Shown: positions 21,827 to 32,800 of the stretch, in pieces
Position numbering within the stretch: position 1 is the first letter of the stretch
How the letters are laid out: the number at the start of each line of letters is the position of its first letter
Program-made: the position numbers and the translations under genes
From: Prorocentrum cordatum
Lineage: Eukaryota > Sar > Dinophyceae > Prorocentrales > Prorocentraceae
Direction: 5' to 3'
Length of the DNA: 64,000 bases
Assembly: GCA_963575745.1 (NCBI GenBank)
Contig: CAUYUJ010022426.1
Coordinates: 58,501 to 122,500 of the forward strand
The notes under the pieces: model-generated
Told to the model about the DNA's origin: nothing
The model's input: only the letters and a program-made list of their open reading frames with translations
Databases searched by the model: none

Positions 21827-22882
21827 CTATCCAGACGCCGGTTCCATCTTGGCCTTCTTTTGCTTGCCCTGGTTGAGAATGGAGTCGAAGATCCCCTGCG
21901 CCAGCTCGCGCTTCACCCCGTGCTTGTCGGCGAGGAGGGCGGCGGCAGACATGGCTGGGGATCTGCCCTCACCTTCGTCGGCAGGAGGGTCAGCAGTCTG
22001 CTGCTGGCACCACTCGAGCAGCTCCTGGTAGGCAGCGTCAGCCCGTTGCCGAGTGGCTTCGGCATCGCTGGTGCCAGCAGAAGCGCAGGGGGTGCCAGGC
22101 TGCACAGGCCCAGCGGGCACGGCGGCAGCTGCGCCGTCGGTGGGGGGTGGTCCCTCGTCGACGCGCATGGCACCGCCAGCATCATGAGGAGCAGGAGCGG
22201 CAGGAGCAGGAGCCGCCAGCACGGCCTGCAGGCTCGGCAGCAGGCCCTTGAGCTGCGCGGCGAAGTCCTGCAGCCTCTGGTCCTTGACCACGGCGTCGGC
22301 CAAGGCCGTGAGCTGCTGGACGGGCCCGCCCTCGACGACCACGGCAGACCCCATCTCGGCGTAGGCCTTGGCAGCACGAGCCGCAGCCTCCTTGCACTTC
22401 TTGTTGAGCTCGTCGAGCTCAGACTTGAGTATGGCAGCACGAGCGACCGCCTGGTTGGCCTGCTCGCACGCCTTGTCGTAGGCGCGCTGCGCCCTGTCGC
22501 GCTGGTCCGACAGCTGGTCCTGCGCGACGCGCGCCTCCTTCGCGGACGCCACTGGCTCGCCCTGCAGCAGGGCCAGCCTGGCGAGCCCTCGCGCCATCTG
22601 CTTGGGCGGCCACGACGTGGACAGTTTGCTGAAATCGCCCACGCTGAGGCTGGCGTACACATTGAGCGAGACCTCGTCCAGCACCGTCGCAGGCGTCGCC
22701 GAGGTCTGCGGGGGGCCGCGCTGCCACGCGCCTCGGGCCTTGCCTCCATCGGGCTGGACCCTGGGCACGTTGGTGGGCGCCGGCTTGCCACAGACACGAC
22801 AGGCTGTCCGAGAGAGAAAGTTGTGCTTGTATGCGCACTTCTTGTCGCTGCAAGCCCAAGTCTTGAAGCCATCTGGTGCCAT
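21827..22882 (-). CDS. LINE ORF1 protein: RanBP2-like zinc finger and coiled coil
   Basis: The predicted 351-residue protein starts at the ATG at 22882, the first ATG in this frame after the SL relic at 23,027-23,047. Residues 9-31 form W-x-C-x4-C-x11-C-x2-C (C11, C16, C28, C31), a zinc-ribbon finger of the RanBP2 type, which probably binds RNA. Residues 112-178 are Ala-, Glu- and Lys-rich with heptad-like spacing, predicting a coiled coil. A Pro- and Ala-rich linker follows, then a basic C-terminus. The frame is uninterrupted, unlike the second ORF. The open frame extends upstream to 23,389, but that part is leader and (GAC)n translation. The product would package the LINE RNA. Confidence 0.75.
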   Translation of the reverse strand: MAPDGFKTWACSDKKCAYKHNFLSRTACRVCGKPAPTNVPRVQPDGGKARGAWQRGPPQTSATPATVLDEVSLNVYASLSVGDFSKLSTSWPPKQMARGLARLALLQGEPVASAKEARVAQDQLSDQRDRAQRAYDKACEQANQAVARAAILKSELDELNKKCKEAAARAAKAYAEMGSAVVVEGGPVQQLTALADAVVKDQRLQDFAAQLKGLLPSLQAVLAAPAPAAPAPHDAGGAMRVDEGPPPTDGAAAAVPAGPVQPGTPCASAGTSDAEATRQRADAAYQELLEWCQQQTADPPADEGEGRSPAMSAAALLADKHGVKRELAQGIFDSILNQGKQKKAKMEPASG

Positions 22883-23007
22883 CGACCTGCCGTGACGAGT
22901 GAGCGAACGCGGGTCGGGACCGCGAGACAAAGCGAGAAAGGATGGAGGTGTTGCCTCCAGAGAACGGATGGGGCCGCGAATCCCCTTGTCAAACAAAACG
23001 CTGCCGT

Positions 23008-23025
23008 CCTGAACCACCGCTACGG
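23008..23025 (-). other. Probable second, older DinoSL relic
   Basis: Directly 3' of the first relic, CCGTAGC followed by GGTGGTTCAGG aligns to the DinoSL with a 3-nt gap (14 of 18 positions). Tandem truncated relics mark repeated cycles of trans-splicing and retroposition. Confidence 0.45.
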
Positions 23026-23026
23026 A

Positions 23027-23047
23027 CTCGAGCCAAAATGGCTGCGG
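23027..23047 (-). other. Dinoflagellate spliced-leader relic at the 5' end of the LINE
   Basis: The minus strand reads CCGCAGCCATTTTGGCTCG plus AG, which is 19 of 21 identical to the DinoSL. Differences are T4C and one A to G near the 3' end. The relic lies 144 bp upstream of the ORF1 start and in the same orientation. Confidence 0.85.
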
Positions 23048-23144
23048 AACTCTTCTTTCGTCCTCCCTCCCCCCACCCTCCTCCTCCCCTTCGTCCTCCT
23101 CCTCCCCCTGGGCGGCGACGCGCACGCGAGAAAGCACGACGGCG
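23048..23144. other. Polypurine/polypyrimidine stretch upstream of the SL
   Basis: GGAGGA-rich on the minus strand, immediately 5' of the SL relic. A (CTC)n tract also precedes the SL at 35.2 kb. Confidence 0.5.
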
Positions 23145-23222
23145 GCGGCAGTGACCAACGACGACGACAACGACGACAAAGACGACAACGACGACGACTG
23201 ACGAGTGACGAACGAACAACCA

Positions 23223-23269
<47 letters not shown>

Positions 23270-23275
23270 CACCAA
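23145..23275. repeat. (GAC)n tract flanking the 5' side of the LINE
   Basis: GACGACGACAACGACGAC, ACTGACGAGTGACGAACG and a run of about 16 GAC units are the counterpart of 17,105-17,200. Confidence 0.9.
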
Positions 23276-23720
23276 CACAACCACCACCACCACGATGAAG
23301 AGAGGAACTGGAAGGAGCACAGGACAGGGGGGTGCAGGGGATGTACAGAGACGCGGCCGTGCCGCGGGCAGGGCCAGCACAGGCCGCAAGCGGGCCGCAG
23401 ACCAAACCTCAAAGTGCGAGGCGAATCAGCCTCACGCAGAAGCGAATCAAGTCGTACCGATATAAAGGGGGAAGAGAGAGAGGAAACGAGTGACGGGAAG
23501 GAGGACACAGGGAGGGGTGCGGAGGCGAAACACATCTGTTAGCAATCCGTCCTTCCTGGCGCGCAGCTTGAAGACAGCAGGCTAGCCAAATCAGACTGAT
23601 ATTGGCTCGGCGGCCAAGGATGATACTGCGACGTGATTGCACGCTCCAGCCATGCCTCCTCCTCCCATCCATCCCCAAATCCCTCCTCATCATCGTCCTC
23701 CTCCTCCTCCTCCTGCCCCC
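23276..23720. other. Unique sequence ending in a short (CTC)n run
   Basis: No gene recognised. The CTC run lies at about 23,645-23,720. Confidence 0.35.
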
Positions 23721-24920
23721 TTCTGCGCTCGAGTGAGCGTTGCAGGGACGTTCTTCAGAAGGACAAGCGCTTTTTGAGTCAAGATTTTGGGGGGTGCCCC
23801 CACTTCCGTTCACCGCGATGTCCTCAGCGCCATGGTTCCACCACCTTGGCAGGTGGACCGCGCGATTTAGCAGCAGCAGCAACTTCTCCAGCAGGGAAAA
23901 CATCAGCACGGAGGTGGAGCAGGCGCATACACGTCCCAACCTAGTGCGAAGAGGACGTGTGGAAATTGCGGCTGCGGCATGAACAATTCAGCACGGATCC
24001 AGCGCAATAACTGCTAGCAACCACATTAAGATCCTCGGCTCACGATCCCTTCGCCTCCTACGGGTTTTGTGGGGTTCGCCGCCTCCACGACAGTGGTCGC
24101 AGGGCGGGTCGGCTGATGCTGAACGTTTTGGTGGCGACCATGCTGTGCGGACTGTGCCTTTTCTTCCTCCACCCTGGGGGTTCAGCGAGCCACAGCAATG
24201 AACAAGCTGGTCAATCCTCCATCGTTGCGCCAGACGACAAATACGAGATTGCGCAACTCACATCGCTCATTGGGCATTGGGAGCTGTCGTAGACAGCGAG
24301 GGCGCCTGGAAATACCAGGAAAGACAAGACGCACGGAGGCTGATTTGGCAGAGTTGGCAGCATCCCGTCTGCCCCCTCCCTTGCAACAACAGGTTCGTCG
24401 AGCATGTTTAAGACATACGTGCGTTGGAAGGTCGAGTGGCCATGGCTACTGGTACCTACGAGACTACGGAGGCACACCGTGGAGAGCAGCGTGAGCGAGT
24501 CGTTCCACTCACGCGCGAGCTCGAGGAAGCAGAGGCAGCGCACAAGGCTCTGGTCAACCAACTTCATGCACACGTTGAAAGGGCCACCTCTGCATGTTTC
24601 TGTCTCTTCCTTTTTGTCTGTCGTTGACATCATGGTTGGCAAAGAGGTGCCCACAAAGTTCGAGCCTCTGATGCAGTTCAAGGAGGATGGGTCTGAGATG
24701 TCATCATAAGAAATCGAGGAGAACAATTACCCTGTGACGTACCCAACCCTTTCTATACATGTGGCGATTCTACTCAGGACCACTCAATGCTGACTGGCAT
24801 TGTGAAGGACCCGCAGTACGCAAGAAGAACCCCCAACAGTGATTTCAGAAGAGCGCAGCAAGAAGAGGAACGGCAACTATACAAAATGGAAACTCTGGGA
24901 CATTGAAAGAAACGCGTATG
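23721..24920. pseudogene. Decayed coding-like region, strand uncertain
   Basis: GC content drops relative to neighbours and protein-like pieces appear in several frames. On plus they include IVAPDDKYEIAQLTSLIGHW (about 24,225), VVDSEGAWKYQERQDARRL (about 24,288), VVDIMVGKEVPTKFEPLMQF (about 24,625) and STQDHSMLTGIVKDPQYARR (about 24,770), separated by stops and frame changes. On minus, a single 171-codon ORF spans 24,211-24,726 (MFSSISYDDISDPSSLN). I recognise neither. The plus pieces could be exons or a frameshifted relic, while the minus ORF is near the length expected by chance. Both are recorded without choosing. Confidence 0.3.
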
Positions 24921-24924
24921 ACCT

Positions 24925-25285
24925 CCGAATGATCCACGTGGGACGTACCTCCGCTGTGCCTCCCAGGAGCCCACTGCAGTGGCAACAGTTGCGCAGATCG
25001 CAAGCCCCCCAGGGGGCGGCGATATCCCGAGGTGATCCGCGTGGGACCCACCTCCGCTGGACCTCCCAGGAGCACACGAAAGCGGCAACATATGCGAAAA
25101 TCGCAGCCCCCCAGGGGCGACGAGGTCCCGAGGTGATCCGCGTAGGACGTACCTCCGCTGGGTCTCCCAGGAGCCCACAAAAGTTGCGACAATTGCGCAG
25201 ATCGCAAGCCCCCCAGGGGGGCGGCGAGGTCCCGAATTGATCCGCGTTGGACCCACCTCCGATGGGCCTCCCAGGAGCCGAGCAG
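24925..25285 (+). repeat. 103-bp minisatellite, about 3.4 copies
   Basis: Units begin GATCCRCGTNGGACSYACCT at 24931, 25034, 25135 and 25239 and contain CTCCCAGGAGC and AGCCCCCCAGGGG blocks. Confidence 0.9.
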
Positions 25286-26164
25286 CCTGGCAGTGGACGC
25301 GGAGCGGCATCACGGCCACACCCAGGGGCTGAGGCAGAGGCAGTACGGGAGGAGCGGCAAACGAGCCCAAAGCAGCGAGAACGGGAGCATGCTGGTGTCG
25401 AGGCTGTCCTTGCAGGATGCGAGCATAGCCAGAGCGACCATGGGGCGGCCGGGGCCGCTAGGCCGTGCAGCAAAATTCTGTTATGACGCCAACCAGAGCG
25501 GCCGAGCACCTGGGCTGCAACAACTGAACTGCTGAGCTGCAGCTGCTGAAGGGCCACAGGCTGCTGACCTGCGGCGACTGAACCGCCGAGTAAGTAGTGG
25601 CGCGGCAGCCCAAAACCGAAAAGGAGCACCCAGGCGGCCGGGCGGAGAGCGGGAAGGGGGGGACGCCTGCCCAGCCGGTGCACGCCTCACCACCGGGAGA
25701 GCCGGGAACGCCCGGCCGCAAGACTGGTCCGGTGCGGGCGCCCAGCTGCAGGAGCAGCGGGGCGGGCGACTCGGCGAAGCCGGGCCAACGGCATCCCAGC
25801 GCGCTGCGGCTAAAGGCCGCGTGGGGGCGGTACCGGCGAGCAGCACGGCTGACGGGAAACTGCAGGGGCAGCGAGACGCCACCAGCAGCTGCGCTGGGAT
25901 CACTCCCCTGAACCGCTCCAGCCTGTCACGTGAACCGACGCACCAGATAGAAGCACAGACCACCATTGCTCTGGCCGCCTCCAAGTGTGTCATTTAAACC
26001 GACGCACCTGATTGGTGCACATACTTCTGTGGCAGTACACACCTGGGGGGTGAACGCTCCAGCCAGGACACGCCAAACCTCTGCGGCAGCGGACATGGCT
26101 TTCGGCGCTTGGACCGTTTTCCTGGATGCTGGAGGGTGTGATTTCCGAAAGGTTTCTTTTAGCC
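25286..26164. other. GC-rich unique region with a 62-bp duplication
   Basis: ACCGACGCACC blocks at about 25,935 and 25,997 mark a degenerate tandem duplication. Long minus-strand open frames (up to 268 codons) have no recognised domain and no splice support. Confidence 0.35.
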
Positions 26165-26465
26165 CCTCGGTGGACTCCCTCCTCCTCCTCCTCCTCCTCC
26201 TCCTCCTCCTCCTCCTCCTCTTCCTCCTCCTCCTCCTCCTCCTCCTCCCTCCTGCTCCCTCCCTCCCTCCTCCTCCTCCTCTCCTCCTCCTCCTCCCCTC
26301 CTGCTCCTCCTCCCTCCTCCTCCCCCTCCTCTCCTCCCTCCCTCCTCCTCCTCCCTCCTCCTCCTCCCTCCTCCCGCCTCCCTCTCCTCCCTCCTCCCTC
26401 CCCCCTCCTCTCCCCCCTCCTCCTCTCTCCTCCTCCTCCTCCTCCTCCTCCTTACCTCCTCCTCC
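26165..26465. repeat. (CTC)n microsatellite
   Basis: Three hundred bases of CTC trinucleotides with scattered CCT shifts. Confidence 0.95.
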
Positions 26466-26591
26466 CTCATCATAATCATCATCAGCAGCAGCGGCAGCAT
26501 CCTCATCCTCATCCTCATCCTCATCCTCATCCATCCTCATCCTCATCCTCATCATCTCATCCTCATCCTCATCCTCATCCTCATCTCATCC

Positions 26592-26652
<61 letters not shown>

Positions 26653-26708
26653 GCTCCTCCTCCTCCTCCTCCTCATCCTCCCCCTCAGCAGCAGCAGCAG
26701 CAGCATCG

Positions 26709-26757
<49 letters not shown>

Positions 26758-26801
26758 CATCATCATCATCATCATCATCATCGTCATCGTCATCGTCATC
26801 G

Positions 26802-26849
<48 letters not shown>

Positions 26850-27038
26850 GTCTCATCCTCATCCTCATCCTCATCCTCATCATCAGCAGCGTCATCACCA
26901 GCAGCATCATCATCATCAGCAGCATCATCATCAGCATCAGCATCATCATCATCAGCATCATCATCATCATCAGCATCATCATCATCATCACCACCATCAT
27001 CATCATCATCATCATCACCATCACCATCACACCATCAC

Positions 27039-27083
<45 letters not shown>

Positions 27084-27085
27084 CT
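26466..27085. repeat. (CAT)n/(CATCCT)n microsatellite
   Basis: Long CAT runs interspersed with ATCCTC hexamers and CAGCAG. The 364-codon plus frame is Ser, His or Ile homopolymer. Confidence 0.95.
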
Positions 27086-27480
27086 TACTCCTGCTCTTCC
27101 TTCTTCTCCTCCGCCTCCTTCTTCCTCTCCTCCTCCTCCTCCTCTTCCTCCTCCTCCTCCTCTTCCCTCCTCCTCCTCATCCATCTTCTTATGCATTATG
27201 AACACTATTCTGATTCGTAGTATTAGTGAAATTCTTCTTCACAGTATTATTAGGTCTCCTCCTCCTCCGTCCTCCTCCTCCTCCTCCTCCTCCTCCTCCT
27301 CTTCCTCCTCCTCCTCCTGCTCCTCCTCCTCCTCCTGCTCATCCTCATCCTCCTCTTCCTCCTCCTCCTTCTCCTCCTCCTGTTCCTCCTCCAATTATTC
27401 CTCCCCCTCCTCCTCCTCCTCCTCCTCCTTCTCCTTCTCCTCCTCCTCAGCATCCTCAACAATTACTCAATATGAATACA
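27086..27480. repeat. (CTC)n microsatellite with a short unique break
   Basis: CTC tracts on both sides of about 70 bp of AT-richer unique sequence at 27,185-27,255. Confidence 0.9.
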
Positions 27481-27489
27481 CTCTCCTCC

Positions 27490-27948
27490 TACCACTGATG
27501 GCTTGCGGAAGATGGCGGGCACACCTCCGCGTACCGTTTTCTTACAAACAGGATTTCCCGGAGTTGGGTTTTCGCTTGGGTTGTTGTTCCAAAATGCTGC
27601 TCTCGCTGAGGCGCCAGCCTCATTTTCGGGCTTCCGCTCGTTCCGAATCGTGCTCCCGCTGCAGCGTGGGCCTCATTTTCGAATCGGTGTTTTGCCTCCG
27701 TCGTTCAGGATGGCGTTCTCGCCTCAACACGGGCCTCTTTCTCGCGCGCCCATCCGCCCGCCACCACCGCACCGCGCCCCGCCCCGCCCACCGCCATTTC
27801 CACCCACCAACGCACGCACGCACGCACGCACGCACGCGCACCACCACCGCGCACCGCCACCAGCACCCCACTACCCCACCCACCACCACCACGCTACACC
27901 GCGTCACACCACATCACACGCGCGCGCACACAGACACACACGCACGCA

Positions 27949-27997
<49 letters not shown>

Positions 27998-28400
27998 ACG
28001 CACACACACAAACACACGTACACACACCACCACCACCGCCACCACCACCACCGCCATCACGCACGCACGCACCTGGCCCACCACCAACCCACCAAGACGC
28101 CATACCACGTCACACCACAGCACACGCGCACACACGCACACATACACACATACACACACCACCACCACCACCACCACCGCCACCACCACCACCACCACCA
28201 CCACAACCACAACCACAACCACAACCACGCACACACGCACGCACGCACGCGCACCACCAACCACTACGCACGCGCGTGCGCGGAGCCACAGGTCCGCTAC
28301 GACACGCGTCCGCGGATAGATAAAATCAGCGCCATGGTAAGGGATGGAAGGGAGGGGTAGGACGTCAGATATGACGCGAGCGCACATAGCTTGTCCCTCT
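27490..28400 (-). repeat. Dispersed repeat family D, inverted copy split by CA-rich repeats
   Basis: Reverse-complement matches to family D occur at both ends: GGAAGATGGCG, CGGGATTTCC and AGCCTCATTTTCGG with GCTCCCGCTGCAGCG at 27,510-27,700, and GGGGTAGGACGTCAGATATG at 28,355. Between them lie ACGCACGC and CACCACCAC microsatellites (27,800-28,260). Confidence 0.7.
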
Positions 28401-28440
28401 CCCCCTCCTCCTCCTCCTCCTCCTCCTCCTCCTCCTACTC
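28400..28440. repeat. (CTC)n microsatellite
   Basis: Short CTC run. Confidence 0.9.
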
Positions 28441-28554
28441 CTCCGTCCTCCTCCGGCTTCTCCCCCTCCTCATCTTCTCATTCCCTAATCAGAGCTTGCC
28501 TCTGTAGGGGTTCTAGCGGATTCATATGGTTAGGTGAGGTGCGGCGCGGATTTG

Positions 28555-28905
28555 GTGGCCGGCGGCCGGGTGCCAGGGTGCCCGGGTGCCCGTGGGTGCC
28601 CGGTGCCCCAAGATTTCGGTGGCCGGTGGCCAGGTGCCCGGGTGCCCAAGTGCCCGTTGGTGCCCGGGTGCCCGGGTGCTCGGGGGTGCCCGGGGGTCCC
28701 CTGGTACCCTATAGCCATATAGCCCTATAGCCTTATAGCTCTATAGCCCAATAGCCCAATAGCCCATATAACCCATACAGCCTTATAGCCCTATAGTTCT
28801 ATAGCCCTATAGCCCCTATAGCCCAATAGCCCAATAGACCTATAGCACTATACCCCTATAGCAATATAGCCCATGTAGCCCCATTGCCCCAACAGGAATG
28901 TGATT
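28555..28905. repeat. GGTGCCCG and TATAGCCC short tandem repeats
   Basis: GTGCCCGG units to about 28,705 are followed by about 200 bp of CCCTATAG/CCCAATAG units. Confidence 0.9.
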
Positions 28906-29890
28906 GGGGCTTTTCTCCCGTATCATTTTTAGTATGAGTCTGAATAAGTTATAACAGTATTGGCATCACTGCTTTTTACTAATATTTCCATTCGTAAAAC
29001 CCATCTTCCCAAGACTAGTATTATTCGGATTCGTGTCAGCAGTGACTTAGTATTGGTGGTCATGGTCGTTCTTAGTACCATTCGTACTCTTAGTGTTAGT
29101 TTGAATTCTCGTACGCTTAGCATTAGCATTGAGATGCTGGTGAGTAGTCAGTGTCTTATAACTCGTTGTGTCATTCGTAGTACTACGCTGACTCAATTAT
29201 TCGTTGCATTAGTGTACGTAGTAGTGTTAACATTCGCATTGTCTGTCGTCGCCGCATTATTGCTATCGGTAGTTTTAGCACGAGCTGTTATTAGTAACCG
29301 TCTTAGTATTAGTACAATGTGTCGAATGCTTATTAGTAGCATTAGTAAGCTTCGAATTAATACTTGTGTATAATAATAGTAGTATGCTTGTTCGTTGTCG
29401 CAATTGTATTACGCGTATTCGTTGCTTTGTAATAGTTGCATGTTCATTCGTAGTGTGCGTCGTCTTCTTCCTTTAAGTATTCATATTAAAAAGTCGCCTT
29501 CTTATGCGTATTAGGATTACGAATGCTCGCTGTATGCGTATGAGGATTATAAACGTTATTAGAGAAGTATCAGTGTCAGCATTAGTATCGTATCAGTGCC
29601 AGCATTAGTGTAGTATAGTTTTATCAAAACAGTACCCGCATTGGCAGTAATACACTTAGCGGTGCTAGCACTATCGGATTGCTATTGTTATGCGCATTGT
29701 TCATAGTACGATTCAATCGATTAGTTTTAATAGTGCTCGTATTCGTAGTCTGAGCTGACTTCGCAGTCTTATTCGTAGTATGAATTTAATAGTATTCGAA
29801 TCATTGTTATTGATCTTAGTAGTACCAGAGTGTGTGCTATGGTGATTGTTTCTCGTGCTGTGAGTGTGCTTATCCTTGTGATGTGTATTA
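28906..29890. repeat. AT-rich degenerate ATTCGTAGTATTAG repeat
   Basis: Diffuse repetition of ATTAGTATT, TTCGTAGT and CATTAGTG, with base composition far below the neighbours. It looks like a decayed (GTA/ATT) array similar to 45.2-47.6 kb. No gene seen. Confidence 0.6.
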
Positions 29891-32800
29891 TTGGGCAGCG
29901 TAGAAGTTCCCCATATCCTAAAATGGGGTTCGTGTTATTCCCCATATCCAAAGATGGGGTTCTTGTTATTGGCGGACCGCGCCGGAAGGACACAGGACAG
30001 AACACCACACCCACCACTCATCACTCAGACTCACCACTCAGATTCACTCATCACTCAGTCATCACTCAGACTCAAGACTCAGGCGATTCGCTCGTCTCAG
30101 CAATCTAAGGGGGGCGGCGGGGGGGTATTTCACGGGGTCCCGTTCGCGGAATTTTGTGGGGATGTCTCAGGCGGTTTGGCCATTTTCTGATCCAACATGT
30201 TTCGTTTTCGGAGCAGATTTGGAGGATGTCTCAGGCGATTCGCTCGTCTCAGCACTCTAAGGGGGGCGGCGGGGGGGTATTTCACGGGGTCCCGTTCGCG
30301 GAATTTTGTGGGGATGTCTCGAGCGGTTTGCCTGTTTTCTGTGCCAGCATCCTTCGCTTTCGGAGCAGATTTGGAGGATGTCTCGAGCGAGGCGCTCATT
30401 TTCACCCCCCAGGTGGGCCAGATTTTGAGGATGTCTCGATCGGTTTGCTTGTTTTGGTGGCCAGGCTCGTGGGCGCATATTCTTCTCTGGATGCCACAGG
30501 AGGCTCCAACAGGCTCCAGGAGGCCCCAGGAGACATCATGAGGTCCCAGGAGGCATCAGGAGGCCACAGAAAGACTCAAGAGGCCACAGGATCAGGTCCA
30601 TGCGAATAGATGCACTTCTTGTTATTCCCCATATCCAAAGATGGGGTTCTTGTTATTCCCCATATCCAAAGATGGGGTTCTTGTTATTGGCGGACCGCGC
30701 CGGAAGGACACAGGACAGAACACCACACCCACCACTCATCACTCAGACTCACCACTCAGATTCACTCATCACTCAGTCACTCACTCAGACTCAGGCGATT
30801 CGCTCGTCTCAGCAATCTAAGGGGGGCGGCGGGGGGGTATTTCACGGGGTCCCGTTCGCGGAATTTTGTGGGGATGTCTCAGGCGGTTTGGCCATTTTCT
30901 GATCCAACATGTTTCGTTTTCGGAGCAGATTTGGAGGATGTCTCAGGCGATTCGATCGTCAGCACTCTAAGGGGGGCGGCGGGGGGGTATTTCACGGGGT
31001 CCCGTTCGCGGAATTTTGTGGGGATGTCTCGAGCGGTTTGCCTGTTTTCTGTGCCAGCATCCTTCGCTTTCGGAGCAGATTTGGAGGATGTCTCGAGCGA
31101 GGCGCTCATTTTCACCCCCCAGGTGGGCCAGATTTTGAGGATGTCTCGATCGGTTTGCTTGTTTTGGTGGCCAGGCTCGTGGGCGCATATTCTTCTCTGG
31201 ATGCCACAGGAGGCTCCAACAGGCTCCAGGAGGCCCCAGGAGACATCATGAGGTCCCAGGAGGCATCAGGAGGCCACAGAAAGACTCAAGAGGCCACAGG
31301 ATGTCCCAAGAGGCTCCAGGAGGCCCCAGGAAGCTCCGGACGGCCTCAGGAAACCACAGGAGGCCCCACGAGGCAACAGGAAGCGCCAGGAGGCCTCGGA
31401 AGGCAACAGGAGGCCCCGAGAGGCCCCAGGAGCAGGAGGCTTCAGAAGGCAACAGGAGTGGCTCCAATCCCATGTGTTTTACGTATGCTCCTATCGATTG
31501 GGCCTCACCTGGAGCACGAGTCTTTTGATGTTTTACGTATGTTTCTATAGATTGTCCTTCTCCTGTGTACACAATCCTACATATTTTACTAATGTTCCCT
31601 ATATATATATATATATATATATATATTGGGCCTCTCCTGGGGCACGAGTCCTTTGTGTTTGACGCGTGTTCCTATAGATTGCCCTTCTCCTGTGGCACGA
31701 ATCCGCAATGGTTTATGTACGTCTGTTGCTATATATTGCGCCTCTCCTGGGGCACGAAACCTCCCTAGGAGGTCCCAGGAGGCCCCAAGAGGCTCCTGGA
31801 GACCCCAGGAAGCCCCAGTAGGTTTCAGGAGGCCCCAGGAGGCCCCAGGCTCATGCACAAAGACGCGCTTGTACTACTGAGGCTCATTCACACTCCAATT
31901 CATTCGCAGTTAGATTTATGTCCTGACCGGCACAACTGAAGCCCGTGTATATTCGAAAGCTCTTGCGCCTAGACATTCAGGCGGACAGGTCCATGCGAAT
32001 AGATGCACTTCTTGTTATTCCCCATATCCAAAGATGGGGTTCTTGTTATTGGCGGACCGCGCCGGAAGGACACAGAACAGGACAGAACACCACACCCATC
32101 ACTCACCACTCATCACTCAGACTCACCACTCAGATTCACTCATCACTCAGACTCACTCATGCTCTCTCATCACTCAGACTCAGTCATCACTCAGACTCAG
32201 GCGATTCGCTCGTCTCAGCAATCTAAGGGGGGCGGCGGGGGGGTATTTCACGGGGTCCCGTTCGCGGAATTTTGTGGGGATGTCTCAGGCGGTTTGGCCA
32301 TTTTCTGATCCAACATGTTTCGTTTTCGGAGCAGATTTGGAGGATGTCTCAGGCGATTCGCTCGTCTCAGCACTCTAAGGGGGGCGGCGGGGGGGTATTT
32401 CACGGGGTCCCGTTCGCGGAATTTTGTGGGGATGTCTCGAGCGGTTTGCTTGCTTTCGTTTTCGGAGCAGATTTGGAGGATGTCTCGAGCGAGGCGCTCA
32501 TTTTGACCTCCCAGGTGGGCCAGATTTTGAGGATGTCTCGAGCGGTTTGCTTGTTTTGGTGGCCAGGCTCGTGGGCGCAGATTCTTCTCAGGATGCCACA
32601 GGAGGCTCCCACAGGCTCCAGGAGGCCCCAGGAGACCACATGAGGTCCCAGGAGGCATCAGGAGGCCACAGAAAGACTCAAGAGGCTACAGGATGTCCCA
32701 AGAGGCTCCAGGAGGCCCCAGGAAGCTCCAGAAGGCCTCAGGAAACCACAGGAGGCCCCAGGAGGCAACAGGAAGCGCCAGGAGGCCTCGGAAGGCAACA

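Larger units (their letters stand above)
17410..23047 (-). mobile_element. SL-tagged, nearly full-length non-LTR retrotransposon (LINE), inactivated
   Basis: On the minus strand the order is DinoSL relic (23,047-23,027), short leader, ORF1 with RanBP2-like zinc finger, endonuclease, reverse transcriptase, zinc-binding segment, RNase H and a C-terminal tail. This is the architecture of a two-ORF LINE. ORF1 is intact, but the second frame is broken into at least seven pieces in different frames and carries a (GA)n insertion. The catalytic DD of the reverse transcriptase is lost. Degenerate (GAC)n tracts flank both ends, so the copy may have inserted into a microsatellite. The SL at the 5' end indicates that a trans-spliced LINE mRNA was the template. 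Confidence 0.8.

Noticed and set aside
26126-27220. 364-codon plus-strand ORF rich in Ser, Pro, His and Ile
   Set aside because: It is entirely CTC and CAT microsatellite.
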